Below, piece after piece: positions 7,222 to 15,119 of a stretch of 25,916 nucleotides of DNA (the first letter of the stretch is position 1; each line of letters begins with the position of its first letter). The notes under the pieces are model-generated. The model saw nothing but the letters and a program-made list of their open reading frames with translations, was not told the DNA's origin and did no database searches. Both the position numbers and the translations under genes were made by a program. This DNA is from Gemmatimonadota bacterium (GTDB taxonomy: Bacteria; Latescibacterota; UBA2968; UBA8231), in assembly GCA_028875335.1 (NCBI GenBank), contig JAPPEF010000286.1, forward strand, positions 1 through 25,916, read 5' to 3'.

Positions 7222-8277
7222 GTGCAGATTACTCGCCTCGAACGCACCGTCTGTTGCGTGCCCTTTCTCCCGGGCATCCTGCCTCCGCCCGAGTACGACG
7301 AGCCCGCGCCCGGCTATCCCGAGCCGCTCTCGGCCCGGCGTCAAGACGTCCTCAGAATCCACACCGACCAAGGACTAACCGGCCTCGGTATGAGCGGCCC
7401 GTACTACGGCGACCGCGCAGAGCAACCACCCGACCTGATCGGCAAAGATCCCAACACCTTTGAGCCACGCGCTCTGCGCGGCGGTGGCTGGAACATTGCC
7501 CTCCTCGACCTAATCGGCAAAATGATCGGCTGGCCGCTATGCCGCATTTTCGGCGGCAAACTACAGGACAAAGTGCTAGTTGACTACTGGATCAGTCGGA
7601 TGAGCGCCACGGATTCCGCCCGCGCAGCCCAACGCGCCACCGAGCTAGGTTTCCACGGCATCAAGATGAAGTGCAAGTGGGAAGATGCCAACATGGAAGA
7701 CCGAGTCCGCGCCGCTCTCGAAGTCGCGCCGCACCTGCGGGTAGTCCTAGACCCTAACGAGCGCTTCTACAACCTCGAAAACGCCCTCGACCTAGCCCGC
7801 CGTCTCGACGGACTCGACGTGGTCTTCGAAGATCCCTTCCCCAAAACCGATCTCAGCCAATATCGCCGCCTCAAGGGAGAGACCAGCGTCCTCGTCGCCC
7901 CGCACTTCCAGAACCCCCGCCAGATCATCGACGCAGTACACCTCGAAGCGGTTGACGCCTTCAACGTCGCCCCCTCGGATTGGGATTTTCTCGACATGGC
8001 GCGCATCGCCGCAAGCGGGGACATCCCCGTGTGGCAAGCCTCCAATGTCGATCTGGGGATTTTCGACGCCTTCCGCCTCCACGCCTCGGCCGCCGCGCCC
8101 AACTGCACCTTTGGCTCCGACCTCTGCGGCAACTTTGTGCACGAACACAGCCTGCTCAAAGAGCCGCTAGTCCAAGATGGCTACGCTATCGTACCCACCG
8201 GCCCGGGTTTGGGCGTGGAATTGGACGAGGACGCCGTCGCCCGCTACGCCCTCTCCGCGCAACAGTGGCCCGGCTAG
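7222..8277 (+). CDS. Enolase-superfamily enzyme (mandelate racemase/muconate lactonizing type)
   Basis: A 351-residue enzyme of the superfamily that abstracts a proton alpha to a carboxylate, often acting as sugar-acid dehydratase, racemase or cycloisomerase. The N-terminal capping domain (residues 1-110) is followed by the barrel. Seen residues: the K-x-K motif GIKMKCKW (K148, K150), the first metal ligand D177 in VVLDPN and the second E203 in FEDPF. The third ligand, normally an acidic residue at the end of the next strand, falls at LVAPHFQ with H228 in its place. A C-terminal WQASNVDLGIFDAFRLHASAA segment fits the last strands of the barrel. The GTG start is 6 bp after the thioredoxin-TPR stop. 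The gene converges with a PhyH gene and the two stops share the tetranucleotide CTAG. Substrate unknown. Confidence 0.88.
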   Translation: MQITRLERTVCCVPFLPGILPPPEYDEPAPGYPEPLSARRQDVLRIHTDQGLTGLGMSGPYYGDRAEQPPDLIGKDPNTFEPRALRGGGWNIALLDLIGKMIGWPLCRIFGGKLQDKVLVDYWISRMSATDSARAAQRATELGFHGIKMKCKWEDANMEDRVRAALEVAPHLRVVLDPNERFYNLENALDLARRLDGLDVVFEDPFPKTDLSQYRRLKGETSVLVAPHFQNPRQIIDAVHLEAVDAFNVAPSDWDFLDMARIAASGDIPVWQASNVDLGIFDAFRLHASAAAPNCTFGSDLCGNFVHEHSLLKEPLVQDGYAIVPTGPGLGVELDEDAVARYALSAQQWPG

Positions 8278-9044
8278 GCCGGAATCAGCGCCTCTGCGCC
8301 AAAGATCATCGGATAGCCTTCGCCCGTGCGCACGGAACGCGAGGCCCCATCCATATAGGCGATGCTAAAGGCGCGGCGCGACTGACCCGTCGGATTGATC
8401 CCCGAGCGGTGCAGCAGCAGGTTGTTGAGCAAAATCGCCTCGCCCGCCTCAGCTTCAAGGTCGATTTCCGCACCCGGCGGCGCGTATTCGGCCAACTGCT
8501 CTGCTGAAGGAAAGTGCCCTTCGGTGATCACCCCGTGCTTGTGGCTGCCGGGCACCACCTGCATACAGCCATTTGCCACCATCGCCGGATCGATCGCAGT
8601 CCACACCGTAGTCGTCGGATTGTAATCCACGCCCCAGCCCACGCCCACATCCTGGTGCCAGGGCAGTATCGTGCCCTTTTCCGCCGGCTTGTTCATAAAC
8701 ATCGCCCGGAAGATCGACACGTCCTCGCCGATATAGCGCCGGGTGATCTGACGGAAGAGCGAATGTTGCATGTAGGCGAGATAGACGGGATCCTGCTCCA
8801 AGCCCATGATCTTGCGGTACTGGAGCGTGGTGCCCTTGTGGCCGGCAGAGACGGTGGGCATCTTCGCGTAGTCGGCGTCCTCCCCATCGAGCTGAAACTC
8901 CATCTCTGGATAGGGGATCTCGCCGAGCATGATCGCGTCGATGCGTTGCTGTAATTCAGCCAATCCCGCGTCGTCGAGGACCTTGCCGAGCCGCACGTAG
9001 CCGTGCTCCTCAAAGTGGGCGTGGTGTTCGTCGCTGTATTGCAT
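8274..9044 (-). CDS. Phytanoyl-CoA dioxygenase (PhyH) family protein, HxD intact
   Basis: A 256-residue non-heme iron, 2-oxoglutarate-dependent oxygenase of the PhyH family. The double-stranded beta-helix carries the full facial triad: H130 and D132 in PWHQDVG and the distal H212 in LLHRSG, followed by an arginine (R223 or R224 in QSRRAF) that would bind 2-oxoglutarate. The VVPGSHK motif (163-169) is typical. The family hydroxylates varied small molecules in bacteria, so phytanoyl-CoA should not be assumed. The ATG at 9044 has a GGAGGGAAG site upstream. It is divergent from a second PhyH-like gene at 9165, and its stop overlaps that of the convergent enolase-superfamily gene. Confidence 0.92.
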   Translation of the reverse strand: MQYSDEHHAHFEEHGYVRLGKVLDDAGLAELQQRIDAIMLGEIPYPEMEFQLDGEDADYAKMPTVSAGHKGTTLQYRKIMGLEQDPVYLAYMQHSLFRQITRRYIGEDVSIFRAMFMNKPAEKGTILPWHQDVGVGWGVDYNPTTTVWTAIDPAMVANGCMQVVPGSHKHGVITEGHFPSAEQLAEYAPPGAEIDLEAEAGEAILLNNLLLHRSGINPTGQSRRAFSIAYMDGASRSVRTGEGYPMIFGAEALIPA

Positions 9045-9110
9045 AAGATACTTCCCTCCGTTTCCCTAGAAATGGACAATGTTCTCCCCTGTGTCAAATT
9101 TTCCTACCTT

Positions 9111-9136
9111 TCTCCCGGCTCGTTCTCCCGGCTCGT
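9111..9136 (+). repeat. Perfect 13-bp tandem repeat between the two PhyH genes
   Basis: TCTCCCGGCTCGT occurs twice head to tail (9111-9123 and 9124-9136), in the 120-bp gap between the divergent PhyH genes and about 30 bp before the ATG at 9165. It could be a paired regulator site or simply a slippage product. The same gap contains TTGACA on the minus strand (complement of 9092-9097) but no good -10 for it. Confidence 0.7.
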
Positions 9137-9164
9137 CCGCTCTGTTCCCAACGAGGAATTCACC

Positions 9165-10001
9165 ATGCCCACAGATAACACGCCCTTCCCCGCGTTGACC
9201 CCATCCCAACGCCTGCACCTCGAAATCTACGGCTACGTCATCCTCGAAAAACTCCTGACCGAGGCCGAAGTCGCCGCGCTCCTAGAAGTTATCTACCAGA
9301 TTGAAGCCGATTTTAAGCGCACGGGCCAACTGCCCGGAGCAAACTGCCATCTGTCCAGTTCAACCCAAGAGTTTTTCCGCATCGACAACCTTCCCCATCT
9401 AGCTCCGTGCTTCTACGAATATTTGACCCATCCTAAGATTCTAGGGATGGCTGAGGAAATCGTCGGCGGCACCGTCCGCCTAGAGCAGTCAGACGCCCAC
9501 ATCCGGCGGCCGGGTGGGGAGCAAAAGTACGGCTTCCATCGGGGCATCAACCCCGCCTATTCTCACACCGGCAATGGCCTCTATCACTTCTCCTTCGTCA
9601 AGGCGCTCACCAATCTCACCGACCTCGGCCCCGACGACGGCGGCACCACCGTCATCCCCGGAACGCACAAAATCCCCCAAGAAGTGGACCGTCAGGCGAT
9701 TGTCGACGCGGCCCTAGCCGATCCCGCGCTCGTCCACCAAGTCGAAGCGCCGGCAGGATCGACATTGCTCTTCTACGAGTCCCTGATGCACTCTTCCGGC
9801 ATTATCCGCTCGCAGCGGGACCGCGTCTTGATTCTCGGCGGCTACACCCCGACGATGTTCCAAGCGTGGAATGGCTACGACCCCGATCCCGAATTCGTCG
9901 CCAGCTTACCCGCAGAACGGGCCGCCTTGCTCACCGGCGGGGACAAATACGGCTGGCAGCGCAAACTGCGCGACTTAGCCACATCCGCAGAAAGCGTTTA
10001 A
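9165..10001 (+). CDS. PhyH-like 2-oxoglutarate/Fe(II) oxygenase-family protein with HxG motif
   Basis: A 278-residue PhyH-family protein. It shares the beta-helix layout with its divergent neighbour: YGFHRGINPAY, LTNLTDLGPDDGGTTVIPGTHK, and a distal LMHSSG followed by arginines. The first metal motif is H125-R126-G127 rather than HxD, so the iron-binding Asp is replaced by Gly; the distal H209 and a downstream Arg (R218 or R220) are kept. A Gly or Ala at this place is known in 2-oxoglutarate-dependent halogenases, where halide takes the open site, but PhyH relatives without the Asp also occur with no known chemistry. The ATG at 9165 is chosen over an upstream in-frame extension because of the GAGG site and the domain start. 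The next gene begins 18 bp downstream and is probably cotranscribed. Confidence 0.88.
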   Translation: MPTDNTPFPALTPSQRLHLEIYGYVILEKLLTEAEVAALLEVIYQIEADFKRTGQLPGANCHLSSSTQEFFRIDNLPHLAPCFYEYLTHPKILGMAEEIVGGTVRLEQSDAHIRRPGGEQKYGFHRGINPAYSHTGNGLYHFSFVKALTNLTDLGPDDGGTTVIPGTHKIPQEVDRQAIVDAALADPALVHQVEAPAGSTLLFYESLMHSSGIIRSQRDRVLILGGYTPTMFQAWNGYDPDPEFVASLPAERAALLTGGDKYGWQRKLRDLATSAESV

Positions 10002-10019
10002 ATGCTGAAGGAATTTTGC

Positions 10020-11765
10020 ATGCGGGACAGAAGCCAAACGCGGATTTGGTGCTCTTGGCTTTGTTGCGCTCTGCTCTTAGCGTGCGGTAGCACCGAAGAC
10101 CAAGCCGAACAAGAGCCGAGCGTGCAACAAGTCCCTCGCGACCGGACGCTGATCCTCGGGTTGACCCAGATGCTGGACTACGACGCCTTCAACCCCTTTA
10201 TCCCCGGCATGGTGTCTTCGACAGGATCCAATTTTCTCTTCGAGCCGCTCTATTACTACAATGCCTACAGCGAAGAAAACAATCTCATTCCCTGGATCGC
10301 GGAGAGCCACCAATACAACGAGGATTACACCGAAGTCACCATCAAAATCCGCGACGGAGTCCAGTGGAGCGACGGCATGCCGTGGACGGCGCGCGACTTG
10401 GTCTTCACCATCAATATGCTCAAGGCCCATGCGCCGGAACTGCTGCTTTCTACCGACATGGAAACCTGGGTCGCCGAGGCGGTGGCCGTGGACGAGTTGA
10501 CGGCGCGCATCACCCTGAGGGCATCCAATCCAAGATTTCTGTTTTCGTATTTCACCGATTGTTTCGGCAATGGAGTCCGCATCGTCCCCGAGCACATCTG
10601 GCAAGACCAAGACGCCAAGACCTTCAAGAATCTCGACCTAGCCAAAGGCTGGCCGGTGGTCAGTGGGCCTTATCGCCTGGTGATCACCGCTCCCGAACAG
10701 CGCGTTTGGGATCTGCGGCCGGACTGGTGGGCGGCTGACTTAGGGTTCCAGCGACTCCCCAAGGTGGAGCGCATCATCTACCTGCCCTTCGGCAGTGAAG
10801 CCAAGTGGTCTCAGCAACTCTTGGCCAACGAGATCGATTCGAGCATCGACTTGCGCCCCGTCAATATCAAAACCGTTCTCGAACAAAACCCCAACATCTC
10901 CACCTGGACGGGCAGAGAAGCTCCCTACGGCTATCTGGATTGGTGGCCGCTGTCCCTCGGTTTCAACAATCTCGAAGAGCCCTTCAGCGACCCGGAGATC
11001 CGCTGGGCCATCAACTATGCGATCAATCGCGCCCAAGTAGTTGACGTCGGTTGGCAGGGAGCGGGCAAGTTCACGCTCTATCCCTATCCCGAATTTCCCC
11101 CGCTAATGCGCTATATCGACCAGATCCAAGATCTTCTCGCGCAATATCAGCTAAACACCTACGATCCGGCCCGCACAGCGGAGATCATGGAACGCAAGGG
11201 ATGGCACAAGGACGAGGACGGGTTCTGGAGCAGGGACGGGACGCGCTTCAAGATAGTGGTCGATGTTTTCCCCAACCTCTTCCAAGACTTCACGCCGGTG
11301 CTGATCGAACAATTGCGCCAAGCCGGTTTTGACGCCAGCTTCCGCGCCACCAACGACGCCTATACCCGCATGACCCAAGGCACAGCCCGAACCTTTGTGA
11401 TAGGACACGCAGCTTCGGTGCGAGATCCTTATTTCACCTTGCGCCTCTACCACAGTCGCTTCGTGCAGCCGACGGGAACGGCGGCCGAGTACTTCTGGCG
11501 TTGGAAAAACGAAGAATTCGACGCCATCGTCGATCGCATGGCGGAGGTCGCGCCGGACGACCCGGAGTTGGTAGCGCTCTTCCGCAAGGCAATGGATATC
11601 TGGTTCCGCGAGTTGCCTTCGATCCCGCTAATCCAGTGGTATCACCGAATCCCCCACAACGAAACCTATTGGAAAAACTGGCCCACGGCCGAAAATCCCT
11701 ACGTCAACAGCGCCTACTGGCACCGCACCTGGCTACTTGTCTTACTCAACCTAGAACCCACATAA
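10020..11765 (+). CDS. ABC transporter solute-binding lipoprotein, family 5 (DppA/OppA-like)
   Basis: A 581-residue extracytoplasmic binding protein of the peptide/nickel/opine class (SBP_bac_5). The N-terminus has a charged start, a hydrophobic core and a lipobox LLLAC with C22 as the lipidated cysteine. The mature part contains family features such as FLFEPLYYY, ITIKIRDG-like strand sequence (VTIKIRDGVQWSDG), ARDLVFTINML, VSGPYRL and, near the middle, DPEIRWAINYAINR. ATG 10020 is preferred to the in-frame ATG 10002 because an AAGGA site precedes it and the signal peptide then has normal length. No permease or ATPase gene is in the window, so partners must be encoded elsewhere. It sits between an HxG PhyH gene and a UxuA-like gene. 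Ligand unknown; members of this family bind oligopeptides and, in some lineages, oligosaccharides. Confidence 0.93.
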   Translation: MRDRSQTRIWCSWLCCALLLACGSTEDQAEQEPSVQQVPRDRTLILGLTQMLDYDAFNPFIPGMVSSTGSNFLFEPLYYYNAYSEENNLIPWIAESHQYNEDYTEVTIKIRDGVQWSDGMPWTARDLVFTINMLKAHAPELLLSTDMETWVAEAVAVDELTARITLRASNPRFLFSYFTDCFGNGVRIVPEHIWQDQDAKTFKNLDLAKGWPVVSGPYRLVITAPEQRVWDLRPDWWAADLGFQRLPKVERIIYLPFGSEAKWSQQLLANEIDSSIDLRPVNIKTVLEQNPNISTWTGREAPYGYLDWWPLSLGFNNLEEPFSDPEIRWAINYAINRAQVVDVGWQGAGKFTLYPYPEFPPLMRYIDQIQDLLAQYQLNTYDPARTAEIMERKGWHKDEDGFWSRDGTRFKIVVDVFPNLFQDFTPVLIEQLRQAGFDASFRATNDAYTRMTQGTARTFVIGHAASVRDPYFTLRLYHSRFVQPTGTAAEYFWRWKNEEFDAIVDRMAEVAPDDPELVALFRKAMDIWFRELPSIPLIQWYHRIPHNETYWKNWPTAENPYVNSAYWHRTWLLVLLNLEPT

Positions 11766-11811
11766 TAGGGGATCGCAAATTCGACACCTTTACCAACGAA
11801 AGGAATCACCC

Positions 11812-12882
11812 ATGAAAAAGTCCGATCCATTTGAACAAGGCCTCGCAGCCGGTGAGGCCGCGGCTTCTGCCGCCGGAGGTGCATCGCAATCATCGGCGAA
11901 CGGCGGGCGCATGTACGTGCGCACACAGAGTTTTGGGTCAACAGATGCCGAGTTGCGCTTTTTGCAGCGCTGTGGCGTGCGCTACAAGGCCGCCAACTTT
12001 CCCTTCCACCCCGACCGTGGCTGGGATCTCGACGAGTTGATCCAAGAAAGAGAGCACCACGAAGCCTTCGGGCTGACACTGGATATGAGCCTGCTGCCCA
12101 TATATCAGCACTTGCCCAACATCATCTATTTTGGCAAAAGCCCAGAGCGCGACCGGGAAATCGACCTCGTCTGCGAAATGATCCGCACCGCTTCGCGCGC
12201 CGGCATCGATTCTCTGCGCTATAACACTTGCATCCTGTCCATCGACCGGACGGAACAAGAGGAAGGCCGCGGCGGTTACGTCCACACGGCCTTCCGCCTC
12301 GACAAGGTCCCAGCAGAAGAACAGGCTAAGCTGACGGAGGCCGGGCGCGTCACCGCGGACATGCACTGGGAGCGAATTGAGTATCTGCTCGAACGCATGA
12401 TTCCGGTGGCCGAAGAATTCAATGTTCGAATGGGCAATTCCCAAGAAGACCCTGCTACACCCCCCGGTTATAAGGGCGTTGACAAAGTCCTCAATGACTT
12501 TGAGGGCATGAAGCGTTTCATCGAGATTCAGCGCAGTCCGTATCACGGCTGGAACTTCTGCGTCGGCTCCATCGCTGAAGGGCTCGAAGATCCGGCCAGT
12601 GAAATCTACCCTATCATAGAATACTTTGGCAGCCGCAATACGATCTTCCTAGTTCACTATCGCAACCTCCTCGGGGGACGCTACAGCTTCCGCGAGGCTC
12701 TGCCCGACGAAGGCGATATGGACTTCCACCGGGTATTAAAGGCCCTCAAGGACACAGGCTACTGTTACGGCATTGATCCCGACCACGTCCCGCACACCGC
12801 CGACGATCCAATGGGCTCCTATCAGTCCTATGCTTACTGCTTCGGCTATATCAATGCCATGATTCAGGCGATCTACGGTTAA
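11812..12882 (+). CDS. Mannonate dehydratase-like (UxuA-like) TIM-barrel protein
   Basis: A 356-residue protein related to UxuA, which dehydrates D-mannonate to 2-keto-3-deoxygluconate in hexuronate breakdown. C-terminal family features are present: WNFCVGSIAEG (C250), FLVHYRNLLGG (H282-Y-R-N285), DEGDMDFHRVLKAL and GIDPDHVP (D324, H325). The family's HPDDP metal site is not kept: the aligned segment is MGNSQEDPATPPG (207-219), with no histidine. Residues 10-33 are a small-residue-rich, low-complexity stretch without a membrane segment. An AAAGGAA site precedes ATG 11812. The neighbours (solute-binding lipoprotein upstream, TPR protein and sulfatase downstream) fit carbohydrate use. It may act on another sugar acid; enzymatic identity is uncertain, the fold family likely. 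Confidence 0.8.
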   Translation: MKKSDPFEQGLAAGEAAASAAGGASQSSANGGRMYVRTQSFGSTDAELRFLQRCGVRYKAANFPFHPDRGWDLDELIQEREHHEAFGLTLDMSLLPIYQHLPNIIYFGKSPERDREIDLVCEMIRTASRAGIDSLRYNTCILSIDRTEQEEGRGGYVHTAFRLDKVPAEEQAKLTEAGRVTADMHWERIEYLLERMIPVAEEFNVRMGNSQEDPATPPGYKGVDKVLNDFEGMKRFIEIQRSPYHGWNFCVGSIAEGLEDPASEIYPIIEYFGSRNTIFLVHYRNLLGGRYSFREALPDEGDMDFHRVLKALKDTGYCYGIDPDHVPHTADDPMGSYQSYAYCFGYINAMIQAIYG

Positions 12883-12887
12883 TCCAT

Positions 12888-13715
12888 ATGGACGATAGGA
12901 GCAAGCACGATCTGCCCGAAGGATTCGCAGCACAGACCATTGTCCGACTTTTGCAACAGGGCAGGAGAGATCGATTGTACATGAGGATGGATGACGCGCG
13001 CTCCCGCTTCAGGGAAGCACTGGAGATGTCTCCGGACCATCCTGAAGCATTGATCGAGCTCGGACGGACCTATGACCCAATAGAGGGTCCATCCGAGGAA
13101 GAGACGGCAACCCTTCAACGAGCCGCCAAAGCAGCCCCGGATTCCATAGATGTCGCGCTTGAGCTTACCGTTGTGTGGGCGAGTGACCAAGAAAAGCAGG
13201 CCACAGCAATCGAGAAATGCCTAGAGCTGTGCCGTCTTCGGCTTGAGAAGGCCCCCGATGACCTAGTTGCTCTGACTGCCCAAGCGCAGATGTTTTTGTG
13301 GAAAGGTGACTTTGAAGCGATGGAGAAGGTTTCTCACCATGCGGTCACCTTGGCTCCAAAAAACCAGCAGTGCCTGAATTATCTTGCTTTGTCACTCGCC
13401 CGGCAGGGCCGGTGGGATGAGGCCTATCCGGTGTATGAGACCATGTACGGACTAGACAAAAAGACCGTATGGGCTTACGTTGCACTTCGGCAAATGGGGT
13501 CGTGCTTGGCATTCCACAGAGGTGATTGGGACAGGGCCGTGGGCATGCAGGAGAAGGTGTGGAACCTTACCGGGAGACCAAACGAGGCTAGCAACCTCAT
13601 CTACTTCTATGGGCAAGCTGGGTTGGTGGAAAAGGCAAAAGCGCTGTTCAAGCAAGTCAAAGATCACCGCCATCCGGCGAGGGTTTACGAGATCGTTGGG
13701 GAAGTCAAGGGTTAA
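12888..13715 (+). CDS. TPR-repeat protein
   Basis: A 275-residue soluble protein made of tetratricopeptide-like helix pairs, for example ARSRFREALEMSPDHPEALIELGRTY, LELCRLRLEKAPDDLVALTAQAQMFLWKGD, and AVTLAPKNQQCLNYLALSLARQGRWDEA in three regions across its length. No enzymatic domain, signal peptide or membrane helix is seen. Such proteins usually act as scaffolds for protein-protein contacts. The ATG at 12888 is 5 bp after the UxuA-like stop, with no clear ribosome site, so translation may be coupled to it. The base composition looks a little less GC-rich than the neighbours. The stop is followed 2 bp later by the ATG of a sulfatase fragment. Confidence 0.75.
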   Translation: MDDRSKHDLPEGFAAQTIVRLLQQGRRDRLYMRMDDARSRFREALEMSPDHPEALIELGRTYDPIEGPSEEETATLQRAAKAAPDSIDVALELTVVWASDQEKQATAIEKCLELCRLRLEKAPDDLVALTAQAQMFLWKGDFEAMEKVSHHAVTLAPKNQQCLNYLALSLARQGRWDEAYPVYETMYGLDKKTVWAYVALRQMGSCLAFHRGDWDRAVGMQEKVWNLTGRPNEASNLIYFYGQAGLVEKAKALFKQVKDHRHPARVYEIVGEVKG

Positions 13716-13717
13716 AT

Positions 13718-13795
13718 ATGCATCGACCCAACATCGTCTTCATCCTCAGCGACGACCAAGGCCCCTAGACAGCGGGCTCCATTAGAAATACGGAA
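13718..13795 (+). pseudogene. Sulfatase N-terminal fragment, stopped at codon 17
   Basis: From ATG 13718 the frame reads the sulfatase start MHRPNIVFILSDDQGP and then TAG, where the intact sulfatase at 15128 has Trp (TGG). The first 43 bases after codon 2's first base are identical to the intact gene. Beyond 13764 the match drops but the same frame still echoes it (TAGSIRN-TE against AAGCYGN-AE) up to about 13795. The fragment lies 2 bp after the TPR gene, as if a sulfatase gene once continued there. It is either the left half of a sulfatase gene split by an insertion, or the remnant of a paralogue. Confidence 0.75.
13722..13764 (+). repeat. Direct repeat (left copy) of sulfatase 5' coding sequence
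   Basis: Forty-three bases identical to 15132-15174, at an offset of 1410 bp. The two copies bracket the AT-rich promoter region, the XRE-ImmA/IrrE gene and the PIN gene fragment. Confidence 0.95.
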
Positions 13796-13920
13796 CAGAC
13801 GCCGCGTTTTCGCTGAACTCGTCGAGGGCTGCTTTTGCAGCATTGGGCAGTCCCGCCGCAGTACGGCTCCAGTCGTCCAGTCGAATTTTCTTCTCACACG
13901 TAGGCGCGTTAGTATCGTCT

Positions 13921-13985
13921 TGGATTGCAGATGTAACTTTATCTGTTTACATTATTTACAATATAAACTTAATTTGTAAACTCTC
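13921..13985 (+). promoter_or_regulatory. AT-rich promoter/operator region of the XRE-ImmA gene
   Basis: A sharply AT-rich stretch in otherwise GC-rich DNA. It contains the inverted repeat GTTTACA (13945-13951) and TGTAAAC (13975-13981), with a further direct TTTACA at 13955-13960 and -10-like sequences TACAAT (13957-13962) and TATAAA (13962-13967). Such paired sites upstream of an XRE-type gene are typical of autoregulation. Together with 13796-13920, where no clear gene is seen, it fills the 288-bp gap between the TPR and XRE genes. Confidence 0.55.
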
Positions 13986-14003
13986 GATGAGAGGACTCCG
14001 TCC

Positions 14004-15119
14004 ATGCTAGGACAAAGACTCAAACTCGCTCGCTCTGCCGCCGGCCTGTCCCTTCGCGGCCTAGAGGAACGCATTGGAAATCGCGTAACGGCGCAGGCGA
14101 TCGGCAAGTATGAGCGCGACGAATCCATGCCAAGCTCAGGTGTCCTCATTGCGTTGGCCGATGCCCTCTCAGTCCCCGTGGACTACTTGGTCGGAGACCA
14201 AGAAATGGCGCTGGAGAGCCTCGAGTTTCGCAAGAAGAGTCTCACGAGCAAGCGCGAGGAGATACAGGTCGAAGCCAAAGTCCTGCACTTGCTAGAACGC
14301 TACCTCATGGTCGAGGAGTTTCTCGGCTTGCCGAGCCTCGACTGGGACAAGCCCCGCGAAGCTCCCTATCCCGTCATCAACGATCCTTCGGAGGCCGACC
14401 GTGCCGCCCATAGTCTTCGCCTTCACTGGGATTTAGGGCTCGACCCTATTCCCAATCTAGTCGAGTTGATGGAAGAACGCGGCATCAAGGTGCTCTCTTG
14501 TGCGCTTGGAAATATTGACGGCCTCATGGCGAGAGTGCGCCGTGCCGGCAAGAGCACCGTGCCCGTCCTAGTCGTCAACAGCGACCATTGGGGAGAGCGA
14601 CAGCGTCTCACAATGGCGCATGAGTTGGGACATATGGTCTTGGAGGTTGGCGCAAAGGTAGATGACGAGACGGCTGCCTTCCGTTTTGCCGGGGCATTCC
14701 TCATGCCCGCCGAGGTGCTGTGGGCTGCAATCGGCAAGCACCGCACGTCCATCGGATGGAGCGAACTTTTTGCCCTCAAGAAGCTATTCGGCGTGAGCGT
14801 TCAGGCACTGACCTATCGATGCAAGGCCCTCGGTATCTTCGGCCCAACCCAGTTCCGGCGGCTATTTAACGAATTTTCTCGTTTAGGCTGGCGCAAACCG
14901 CCCTATCAGGAGCCTTACGCCATGCCGGGTGAAGAGCCTCAACGTTTCGAGCGCCTGTGCTTCCGCGCTTTGGCTGAGGGAGCGATCTCGGAGGCCAAGG
15001 CCGCCGAGCTACTGGAAATCTCGGTCCATGAGTTGAACCAGCGCATGGAGGAGCCGCCAGACCTGGAGTATGATGAAGCCTATGAAGGTGCTGGTCTCCG
15101 ACACGTCCGTCCTGATTGA
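14004..15119 (+). CDS. XRE-family regulator fused to ImmA/IrrE metallopeptidase
   Basis: A 371-residue two-domain protein. Residues 1-65 are a helix-turn-helix of the XRE/Cro type (LGQRLKLARSAAGLSLRGLE, then QAIGKYERDESMPSSGVL). Residues from about 125 to 250 are an ImmA/IrrE (COG2856-type) zinc peptidase with HELGH at 206-210 and the third ligand likely E222 in ETAAFRFAGAFLMP. ImmA-type peptidases cleave repressors or antitoxin-like partners, and XRE-ImmA fusions often act as the antitoxin or regulatory half of toxin-antitoxin-like pairs. A GAGAGGA site precedes ATG 14004. The 3' end overlaps the start of a PIN-domain reading frame, which is cut off after about 15 codons, so the expected toxin partner is missing. 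The AT-rich upstream region and the flanking direct repeat suggest acquisition by transfer. Confidence 0.9.
   Translation: MLGQRLKLARSAAGLSLRGLEERIGNRVTAQAIGKYERDESMPSSGVLIALADALSVPVDYLVGDQEMALESLEFRKKSLTSKREEIQVEAKVLHLLERYLMVEEFLGLPSLDWDKPREAPYPVINDPSEADRAAHSLRLHWDLGLDPIPNLVELMEERGIKVLSCALGNIDGLMARVRRAGKSTVPVLVVNSDHWGERQRLTMAHELGHMVLEVGAKVDDETAAFRFAGAFLMPAEVLWAAIGKHRTSIGWSELFALKKLFGVSVQALTYRCKALGIFGPTQFRRLFNEFSRLGWRKPPYQEPYAMPGEEPQRFERLCFRALAEGAISEAKAAELLEISVHELNQRMEEPPDLEYDEAYEGAGLRHVRPD

Noticed and set aside
8274..8277. Shared CTAG holding both stop codons of the convergent genes
   Set aside because: Real, but a simple consequence of CTAG being self-complementary; no function needs to be assumed.
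10077..10610. Minus-strand open frame opposite the solute-binding protein gene
   Set aside because: No motif or ribosome site; the plus strand encodes a complete lipoprotein.
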